Source: Candidatus Woesearchaeota archaeon CG11_big_fil_rev_8_21_14_0_20_43_8 (GTDB taxonomy: Archaea > Nanobdellota > Nanobdellia > Woesearchaeales > CG08-08-20-14). Taken from it: a stretch of 13,883 bases of DNA. The stretch lies in assembly GCA_002762705.1 (NCBI GenBank), contig PCVE01000089.1, forward strand, positions 1-13,883, in the 5' to 3' direction. This document shows positions 1 to 5,296 of the stretch, one piece after another. The translations under genes were made by a program, and so were the position numbers. The notes below the pieces were generated by a model. The model worked only from the letters and a program-made list of their open reading frames with translations, did not search any database and was not told the DNA's origin. The stretch's first letter is position 1, and each line of letters begins with the position of its first letter.

Positions 1-18
1 TAAGAAAAAAGAGGAAAA

Positions 19-462
19 ATGCAGATCAGATATTGTTTGATTATCCTTATCGTGATTATATCATCGATAGGCATAGTGAGCGCCAAAGATATGGATGATG
101 ATTCAGTCGGACAAAAATTAAAAGAGACTTTATGGAGCGGATTCTATAAGGCATATACTTTTTTTTCTGGATCAATCGTCGGAAACGCAGTTATATCTAC
201 TGGAGTATCAATCTCAAATGAAAGATCAGAAGATAATGAAAATATCACTAGAGATATCTGGCTTCCAACAGAGACCAGACATGCTGATTCTGAAGAGATA
301 GCTGATGATGAATTATATAGTCTTATGGATAAGATAAGAGAGCTTATGGATGAGAAAAAAAATCGGCTCCCTTCAGAAGATGATACGGAAATGATCGAGA
401 AGCTGAAGCAGAAAATAACTTCTATCGCGACTGGTGATTCAGATATGATTGTCTCGCAATGA
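19..462 (+). CDS. Small secreted or membrane-tethered protein, unknown function
   Basis: The 147-residue product starts with a short basic stretch and a hydrophobic core (about residues 5-20, LIILIVIISSIGIVSA), followed by an acidic mature region, so it is probably exported. A second mildly hydrophobic stretch (around residues 48-66) precedes a charged, helix-prone C-terminal half (about residues 92-137) rich in Glu, Asp and Lys. I recognise no domain. The ATG is preceded by GAGG at 11-14, a plausible ribosome binding site with a 4-base gap, which supports this start. Nothing upstream of the binding site is visible. The gene ends one base before the stop of the convergent M42 peptidase gene. 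The opposite strand is also partly open here, but without a start context or protein-like composition. Confidence 0.7.
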   Translation: MQIRYCLIILIVIISSIGIVSAKDMDDDSVGQKLKETLWSGFYKAYTFFSGSIVGNAVISTGVSISNERSEDNENITRDIWLPTETRHADSEEIADDELYSLMDKIRELMDEKKNRLPSEDDTEMIEKLKQKITSIATGDSDMIVSQ

Positions 463-463
463 G

Positions 464-1498
464 TCAATTCAAGCAGCTCAATGGTGGATCTTTGATGAGC
501 TCTTCTAGGATCTCTACTGTTTGATCGATATCGCGCATATGTGCGATGCTTGATGTCGTGTGGATATTTCTTACAGGGACACTGATAGCGGTGGACGGCA
601 CACCATTCTTAGAGACGCTGATCATGCTTGCATCAGTCGTGCCGAAATCGCTCACCTCGAACTGCAATGAGATCTTCTTCTTCTTCGCTATCTTTTTCAT
701 CCAATCATTTATGCAACGATCAGATATGAAAGCTTCATCCATGATAGTGATCACTGGACCTCCACCGATCGTGATGACTTGCGTATCAGTATCTTCTTTT
801 TTTGATATAAGATCATTTGCTGGTGTGGTGTCCACAGTGATGCTCCAGTCAGGATCGACCTCAAACGCAGAGGTCTTCGCACCATATAAACTGAATTCTT
901 CTTGGACAGTGAAGACGAAGCAGATCTCGTTCTTTGGATTCTTTATCCTTTTTGCGAGCTCGATCAGGATGAAACATCCGATACGATCATCAAGCGCTTT
1001 TCCAAGTATCTTCTTACCATATCTTAGATAATTGCATTCTCTTTCAAACCCGACAAATGTCCCTACACCGATCCCTTCTTTCTCAAGCTCTTTTCTTGTG
1101 AGCCCAGTATCAATTATAAGATCTCCTATCTCGGGAAACTCTTCGAAATCGACACCAGCAGAGATCTGTCTTGTCGTGATGACACCATGTAACGCTTTTG
1201 ATTTCCCTTCGATATGCACTATGTCTGCAAGAAGGCTTCCAGGAATGATTCCACCAACTGCAGAACAGAATATGATCCCTTCATCATCGATGCCTTTTAT
1301 CATGAGTCCGATCTCATCCATATGGGCAGCGAGCATGACACGAGGCCGTGCGCCTTTCTTGACAGCGATCAGGTTGCCAAGCTTGTCGACAGTCACTTCA
1401 TCGACATGGTCTTTTATCTCATCATAGATTATCTTCCTTACTTCGGCTTCATTGCCTGACACGCCATACGCATTCACAAGAGTCCTAAGCAGTTTCAT
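464..1498 (-). CDS. M42 family zinc aminopeptidase (TET-type)
   Basis: This is a dinuclear-metal aminopeptidase of the M42 family, cytosolic enzymes that form tetrahedral dodecamers in archaea and trim short peptides after proteasomal breakdown. The expected ligands are present (numbered from my start): H59 and D61 in AAHMDEIG, D170 in KALDDRIG, the Glu pair E200-E201 in TVQEEFSLYGA (catalytic base and metal ligand), D223 in TVDTTP and H313 in RNIHTTSS. The N-terminus, MKLLRTLVNAYGVSGNE, is typical of the family, and 344 residues is a normal length. The frame is open ten codons further upstream. I chose the inner ATG because AAGGTG lies 7 bases before it (1506-1511 on the minus strand) and because the family starts there. 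Some M42 members were historically labelled endoglucanases; peptidase is the better call. A TATA-like box at 1549-1555 suggests it is transcribed separately from the antiporter upstream. Confidence 0.95.
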   Translation of the reverse strand: MKLLRTLVNAYGVSGNEAEVRKIIYDEIKDHVDEVTVDKLGNLIAVKKGARPRVMLAAHMDEIGLMIKGIDDEGIIFCSAVGGIIPGSLLADIVHIEGKSKALHGVITTRQISAGVDFEEFPEIGDLIIDTGLTRKELEKEGIGVGTFVGFERECNYLRYGKKILGKALDDRIGCFILIELAKRIKNPKNEICFVFTVQEEFSLYGAKTSAFEVDPDWSITVDTTPANDLISKKEDTDTQVITIGGGPVITIMDEAFISDRCINDWMKKIAKKKKISLQFEVSDFGTTDASMISVSKNGVPSTAISVPVRNIHTTSSIAHMRDIDQTVEILEELIKDPPLSCLN

Positions 1499-1548
1499 CG
1501 ATAAACACCTTAGGCAGATAATTGTCATCGGCCTATAAAAAGGTTTAG

Positions 1549-1555
1549 TTTAAAT
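1549..1555 (-). promoter_or_regulatory. TATA-like promoter box for the M42 peptidase gene
   Basis: On the minus strand the sequence CTATTTAAACT contains the archaeal TATA core TTTAAA. A start of transcription about 25 bases downstream would fall near 1527 and leave a leader of roughly 28 bases that contains the AAGGTG ribosome binding site. The roughly 100 bases between this box and the antiporter stop hold no gene I can support, only a 7-base inverted repeat (1579-1585 with 1645-1651). Confidence 0.5.
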
Positions 1556-1657
1556 AGTGCATCTCATTAACCACGCCAGTCCTGGTCGATGAAGAACCCA
1601 AGGAGTAGTGCCGGAGTTATGGTATGATCACTTGTAGGCTGAGGCCAGGACACTTCT

Positions 1658-3403
1658 CTATCCATCATATTTCTTGTTCCGGTGGAGATTATGGTCATAC
1701 AATGGATGTTCGTGGCCATGTTCTTTTCGATGATAAAGTTCTTGTATGTGCGCGATCTTCTTGTGGATGAGATTGCTAAGATCAAGCGAGAAATCCTCAA
1801 GCAGAAGTGAGAAATGATCCCCGCCAAGGAAGTGCGGCAGGATGACATAATCAGCCCCAGCATCATATAGCTCAAGCGCTTCATCTACTTGATAAGAAGT
1901 GACAAAGATCATCGCGTCCTTGTTGATACGTTTTGTTTTTTGTATAAGCAATCTGCTTGTCTTGTCGTCGGGTATTGTTGATATTATCATCTTTGCGTTT
2001 TTTAGATTCAGTCTTTCAAGTATCTCTGGATCTGCGACATCTCCATATATGCATGGTACGCGATTCATTATGAGTCTCTTGATTATCTCAGGATTGAAAT
2101 CGATGACCAGGAAATCTTTTCGCAGGTCTTTTAACTTTTTGAAGATGCTGTATCCGACTCGATCATATCCAACAAGTATTATGTCCATTAACTCTTTTTT
2201 ATCTGTCGGGATATATTCAAAATCTTCATGTCTGGTCTCAAATCTTTTTAGGAACTGCAATGGCTTTGATAGTCTATGATAAATATCTCTTTCAAATTTG
2301 ATGAAGTAAGATGTCATTGTTATAGTGACGACAGCAAGTATGACTGTGATTGTCATTATCCTGTTCGATATGGCACCGATGCTCACTCCCATAGCTACGA
2401 TTATCAAAGAGAATTCGCTGATCTGTGCAAGTGATATCCCACTCATGAAAGATGTCCTTAACTTATATCCAAATAATTGCGTAGTTACCAGAATGATTAT
2501 CGGTTTCACTATCAATGTGAATCCGATGAACGCTATCAATGGGATGATAATATTCGGGATATCCCAAAAGACCACTTGCATTCCAAGCGAGACAAAGAAA
2601 AGTGTGGAGAAGAAATCTCTAAGCGATCTCATCCTTCCAGCGATCTCAAGGTTGTAATCTAAATTTCCAAGTATCAACCCTGCAAGGAATGAACCTATCG
2701 CGACTGATAATCCCGCATAATGGAAAAGTATCCCAAAGAGAAAACAGATCGATAACGAACTTAAAAGAAGCAATTCGACTGTGCTTGCTGCGAATCTGAA
2801 TAATCTTGGCAAGATATATTTCCCAGCAAATAAGATCGCAAGGATAAGGATTCCACCTTTGAGAAAGACTTGAAGGAAACTCTGAAATATTGTTGTTCCG
2901 CTACTTGTCGATATGAATGTGAGGGCCATTATTGCGAAGAAATCTTCAACAAGCAGTATACCAAGTACGATCCTGCCATGCAGTGTATCCAGCTCACGTT
3001 TATCTGAAAAAAGTTTGATGACGACCATGGTGCTGCTGAATGCGAGCATTATCCCAAGATAGAATGCTTGCAGGCTTGTGAATCCAAGCGCTCTGGAAAG
3101 ACCAAAACCTGCCAGGAAAAGCAATAACGTCTGGACAGAACCACCGACCAGTGAGACAACACCCACATCTTTTAGTCTTGCAAGATCGATCTCAAGACCG
3201 ACCATGAACAGAAGAAACGCTATGCCTATCTCAGAGAAAGTTATTATGACATCTTGGTTCTTGACAAGACCAAGGACAGGCCCAGTGATTATGCCTGCGA
3301 TCACATAGGCAGGGATCAATGGTTGTTTGAACAATCTTGATATGAAACCACCGACTGTGGCTATGATCATTATCATTCCTAATTCAAAAAATATTGCATC
3401 CAT
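1658..3403 (-). CDS. CPA2-family cation/proton antiporter with TrkA-N (RCK) domain, KefB/KefC-like
   Basis: An integral membrane antiporter of the monovalent cation:proton antiporter-2 family, expected to exchange K+ or Na+ for H+. Residues 1-370 form about a dozen hydrophobic segments. Typical blocks are ITFSEIGIAFLLFMVGLEID (55-73), LLVEDFFAIMAL (150-161, where E153-D154 sits at the place of the family's ion-binding acidic pair) and IGSFLAGLILGN (236-247). A TrkA-N nucleotide-binding domain follows (about 406-525), with the strand-loop-helix at ILVGYDRVGYSI, an acidic D435 after the second strand and the usual YGDVADPEIL block. The loop reads G-Y-D-R-V-G, so the middle glycine of the GxGxxG motif is Asp. 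The C-terminus (552-574) has seven histidines in 23 residues. At 581 residues it is a normal length. GGTGA lies 3 bases before the ATG. The gene starts 15 bases after the PNP stop and is probably co-transcribed with it. Whether K+ or Na+ is carried cannot be read from the sequence. Confidence 0.92.
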   Translation of the reverse strand: MDAIFFELGMIMIIATVGGFISRLFKQPLIPAYVIAGIITGPVLGLVKNQDVIITFSEIGIAFLLFMVGLEIDLARLKDVGVVSLVGGSVQTLLLFLAGFGLSRALGFTSLQAFYLGIMLAFSSTMVVIKLFSDKRELDTLHGRIVLGILLVEDFFAIMALTFISTSSGTTIFQSFLQVFLKGGILILAILFAGKYILPRLFRFAASTVELLLLSSLSICFLFGILFHYAGLSVAIGSFLAGLILGNLDYNLEIAGRMRSLRDFFSTLFFVSLGMQVVFWDIPNIIIPLIAFIGFTLIVKPIIILVTTQLFGYKLRTSFMSGISLAQISEFSLIIVAMGVSIGAISNRIMTITVILAVVTITMTSYFIKFERDIYHRLSKPLQFLKRFETRHEDFEYIPTDKKELMDIILVGYDRVGYSIFKKLKDLRKDFLVIDFNPEIIKRLIMNRVPCIYGDVADPEILERLNLKNAKMIISTIPDDKTSRLLIQKTKRINKDAMIFVTSYQVDEALELYDAGADYVILPHFLGGDHFSLLLEDFSLDLSNLIHKKIAHIQELYHRKEHGHEHPLYDHNLHRNKKYDG

Positions 3404-3418
3404 ACGTCACCACTTTTT

Positions 3419-4237
3419 TTAAATTGAATCGATTATGTTTGTCACGAGCCGTTGGAATCTCTTTGATGATTTTTTGCCGGCTTCCATCACTTCTTCATGT
3501 GATGGGATGTTCCTTCCATCGTGCACATTTGTTATGCATGATATCCCGATGACTTTCATACCCATGTGGTTCGCGACGATGACTTCTGGTACTGTCGACA
3601 TGCCAACCGCATCACCGAATGAACGGTACATCTTTGCTTCTGCCGGTGTTTCATATGTTGGTCCGATCAAAGCGATGTATGTTCCCTCCTGTAACTTGAT
3701 CTTGCTCTTAGCCGCCGCCTTCTTCACGATCATCCTAAGTCTCTTGTCATATGCTTCTGTCATCGGCAGGAATTGAGGTCCTAGCCTTTCATCATGCATG
3801 CCGACAAGAGGAGTCGTACCCATGGCATTGATTTGGTCTGTGATAAGCATCAGATCGCCCACATTGAAATTCCGGTTCAGCCCTCCGGCCGCATTAGTGA
3901 CAATAAGGATATCTGGGCCTAGCTGTCTCAGCACCCTTATTGGGAAGGTTACTTCCTGTAGTGAGAAGCCTTGGTAGGCATGGAATCTTCCAGCCATAAG
4001 GACCACTTTTTTTCCGCATATCTTTCCAAAGATCAATTCTCCAGCATGGCCGGCCACATTCTTTGTCTTTGGAAATCCAGTGATGGTCTTATAGCTGATC
4101 CTGTATCTCACATCCACATTGCTTGTAAAGCCTCCAAGCCCACTTCCAAGCACAAGAACTATCTCTGGGGCGAAATCCTTTATTCTTCTCTTTAGGAATG
4201 CTGATGTTTTCCGTATATTCTCGTATAGAGAAACCAT
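3419..4237 (-). CDS. Purine nucleoside phosphorylase, trimeric PNP/MTAP family, 6-oxopurine type
   Basis: Catalyses phosphate-dependent cleavage of inosine and guanosine to base and (deoxy)ribose-1-phosphate in purine salvage. All family blocks are seen: LGSGLGG (30-36, phosphate loop with S32), GHAGE with H64, GRFHAYQG (R84, H86, Y88), TNAAGGLN (114-121), GPTYETPAE with E196, VGMSTVPEV (M213) and CITN with N237. The Glu/Asn pair that reads the 6-oxo group and the AAGG and GRFHAY blocks separate it from methylthioadenosine phosphorylases, which carry different residues there. At 272 residues it has normal length. No Shine-Dalgarno sequence precedes the ATG. Instead TTTTTATA lies about 27 bases upstream, as in leaderless archaeal transcripts. 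It follows eL41 by 45 bases and precedes the antiporter by 15. Bacteria and eukaryotes commonly have this trimeric type, so an ancient transfer is possible. Confidence 0.94.
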   Translation of the reverse strand: MVSLYENIRKTSAFLKRRIKDFAPEIVLVLGSGLGGFTSNVDVRYRISYKTITGFPKTKNVAGHAGELIFGKICGKKVVLMAGRFHAYQGFSLQEVTFPIRVLRQLGPDILIVTNAAGGLNRNFNVGDLMLITDQINAMGTTPLVGMHDERLGPQFLPMTEAYDKRLRMIVKKAAAKSKIKLQEGTYIALIGPTYETPAEAKMYRSFGDAVGMSTVPEVIVANHMGMKVIGISCITNVHDGRNIPSHEEVMEAGKKSSKRFQRLVTNIIDSI

Positions 4238-4260
4238 ATCAGTTTTATTCGAATAAGAAG

Positions 4261-4268
4261 TATAAAAA
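4261..4268 (-). promoter_or_regulatory. TATA box of a leaderless promoter for PNP
   Basis: On the minus strand TTTTTATA is centred about 27 bases before the PNP ATG, the distance at which archaeal transcription normally starts. Together with the missing ribosome binding site this predicts a transcript beginning at or next to the start codon. The preceding CCTTAAAAAGG followed by T5 can form a small hairpin with a T-run and could also end part of the eL41 transcript. Confidence 0.55.
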
Positions 4269-4282
4269 CCTTTTTAAGGAGA

Positions 4283-4384
4283 CTATTTCTGTCTACGCCT
4301 TCTCTTCTCTTTTTTCATGCGTTTTCTCTGCCACTTCCAACGCATCTGACCCGGTTTTTTCCAACGCCTTGAATTTCGTTTCAT
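4283..4384 (-). CDS. rpl41e: Large-subunit ribosomal protein eL41 (L41e)
   Basis: A 33-codon gene. The product is almost entirely Arg, Lys and Trp: it begins MKRNSRRWKKPGQ and continues MRWKWQRKRMKKEKRRRRQK. The second part matches the eukaryotic/archaeal eL41 pattern of M-R-x-K-W, basic pair, R-M and a long Arg/Lys helix (human eL41 begins MRAKWRKKRMRR). From memory, archaeal members also carry an N-terminal extension of the MKRRPRKWKK type, which favours the upstream ATG at 4384; an internal start at Met14 is the alternative. eL41 is a single basic helix bound at the interface of the two ribosomal subunits. A good TATA box (4441-4448) lies upstream, with a leader of about 35 bases. A GGGGA 10 bases before the ATG is at best a weak ribosome binding site. 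PNP follows 45 bases downstream on the same strand. Genes this short are routinely missed by gene callers. Confidence 0.88.
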   Translation of the reverse strand: MKRNSRRWKKPGQMRWKWQRKRMKKEKRRRRQK

Positions 4385-4440
4385 TCTTGCAAATCCCCTA
4401 ATTTTTAGGTTTTTTCAGTAATCTGAGGAAATAAGGCCAA

Positions 4441-4448
4441 TTTATAAA
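4441..4448 (-). promoter_or_regulatory. TATA box for the eL41 operon
   Basis: Read on the minus strand the sequence is CGAAACG followed by TTTATAAA, a purine-leading BRE-like stretch plus a consensus archaeal TATA box. Transcription would start near 4418, about 34 bases before the eL41 ATG. The box is nearly palindromic, so use in the plus direction cannot be ruled out. Confidence 0.6.
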
Positions 4449-4531
4449 CGTTTCGAAAACAGAAGTGTATAAACTGGGATTTGCACAAAAATCTCCTATT
4501 ATTCTAGATTAATTATAGATTAACAGAAATA

Positions 4532-4539
4532 TTTAAATA
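4532..4539 (+). promoter_or_regulatory. TTTAAATA promoter for the regulator and surface-protein cluster
   Basis: TTTAAATA is a textbook archaeal TATA box, here inside the perfect 12-base palindrome ATATTTAAATAT (4529-4540). The predicted start near 4560 gives a leader of about 130 bases before the regulator ATG. That is long for an archaeal mRNA and leaves room for the small upstream reading frame at 4660-4695. Confidence 0.55.
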
Positions 4540-4659
4540 TGACCAGGACCATTTTATATCTAAAAAAGTATAATACTAACAGTGATTCCGGAAAACTAGA
4601 TTACGATAACACAATAATATCTTTTTTGATCAGGGATGTATGGGGATTTTGGAGATTTT

Positions 4660-4695
4660 ATGTGCTTTATACCGTATAGAAGTGTCAAAATATGA
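4660..4695 (+). CDS. Possible 11-codon leader peptide coupled to the regulator gene
   Basis: GGAG at 4651-4654 stands 5 bases before an ATG that opens the short frame MCFIPYRSVKI. Its TGA stop (4693-4695) overlaps the regulator start codon as ATGA. The regulator itself has no convincing ribosome binding site, so its translation could depend on ribosomes terminating here. This is inferred only from the spacing and overlap; the peptide has no recognisable family, and a chance occurrence is quite possible. Confidence 0.3.
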   Translation: MCFIPYRSVKI

Positions 4696-5282
4696 TTGAA
4701 AACAGATTGGAACTGGATATAATCTCCCTTTATGATAATAATCTTAAATCTCTTTTTAGCATCAATCAGATCTCTAAGAAGCTTGACAAAAAATATCCTT
4801 ACATCAACAAGAAAGTGAAACAGCTCATCAAATCTGATATCCTGCAGAAAATAAATTTTGGCCGTTCTCATCTCTGCAGCATCAATCTAGATTCAGATCG
4901 CGCGATCATCCTTCTGAGCCTGAATGAGATCAGGAAAAAAGAGAGATTTCTTTGTGATTTGGGAACTGACATGAATCAGATGTTAAATAGGATCAAGAAT
5001 GAGATTGATATGCATTCTATCATAGCTATTCCCGGAAAAGACGAAAGGATAATATTCATCTGCCGGGATGAACGGGATATAATTCGTCTGCAGAGACAGA
5101 AAAAAGGTATGAAGCTGCGATGCGAAGCGATGACTAGTGATGGATTCAAGCAGGAACTATGTGGTGGAAAGAACGATATGTTCAGCAATCATGTTGTCCT
5201 GTATGGGTATGAACGGTTCTTTGAACTCATATCTCAGATAGATGAAAAGATAACTGATATTTATTCGCCGATGGCATTTTGA
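4692..5282 (+). CDS. Winged-helix regulator with degenerate nucleotidyltransferase-like domain
   Basis: The 196-residue product has no signal peptide. Residues about 5-75 look like a winged helix: helix IISLYDNN, recognition segment SINQISKKLDKKYPYINKKVKQLIKS, then a wing ILQKINFGRSHLCSIN. Residues about 100-165 recall the minimal nucleotidyltransferase fold that archaea often fuse to such a domain: a strand HSIIAIPG followed by ERIIFICRDE where a GS(x)9DxD active site would lie. The GS pair and the catalytic Asp pair are absent, so I expect no transferase activity. VVLYGYERFFELI near the C-terminus is also typical of that archaeal HTH-NTase group. It is probably a DNA-binding regulator. It sits directly before the first surface-protein gene (stop and next start lie within 15 bases), so it likely controls this cluster. 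The domain assignment is from pattern recognition, not a profile search. Confidence 0.65.
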   Translation: MIENRLELDIISLYDNNLKSLFSINQISKKLDKKYPYINKKVKQLIKSDILQKINFGRSHLCSINLDSDRAIILLSLNEIRKKERFLCDLGTDMNQMLNRIKNEIDMHSIIAIPGKDERIIFICRDERDIIRLQRQKKGMKLRCEAMTSDGFKQELCGGKNDMFSNHVVLYGYERFFELISQIDEKITDIYSPMAF

Positions 5283-5296
5283 AAATGGGTATAAGC

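Larger units (their letters stand above)
4385..4691. other. Divergent intergenic region between eL41 and the regulator gene
   Basis: About 307 AT-rich bases separate the minus-strand eL41 operon from the plus-strand surface-protein cluster. I see two promoter-type boxes, one for each direction (4441-4448 and 4532-4539), and an 11-codon upstream reading frame at the right end. The GATC tetranucleotide that is very common in the genes occurs only once here, as expected for non-coding sequence. I see no structured RNA or long repeat. Confidence 0.6.

Noticed and set aside
1..18. TAA at the very first bases as the end of an upstream gene
   Set aside because: Three bases cannot show a reading frame; the preceding sequence is outside the window.
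1567..1884. Minus-strand open frame of 105 codons overlapping the antiporter's 3' end
   Set aside because: Most of it is another frame of the antiporter's TrkA-N domain. The protein-like last 30 codons fall in the spacer, but there is no binding site, family resemblance or sign that it continues the antiporter by a frameshift.
4198..4401. Plus-strand open frame of 67 codons across the PNP start
   Set aside because: It is the antisense of eL41 and of the PNP N-terminus, and its Phe/Ser-rich composition is what an Arg/Lys-rich gene gives on its other strand.
4539..4679. Plus-strand open frame of 46 codons starting in the TTTAAATA box
   Set aside because: Its ATG overlaps the promoter box itself, so the predicted transcript would not contain the start. 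There is no ribosome binding site or recognisable composition.
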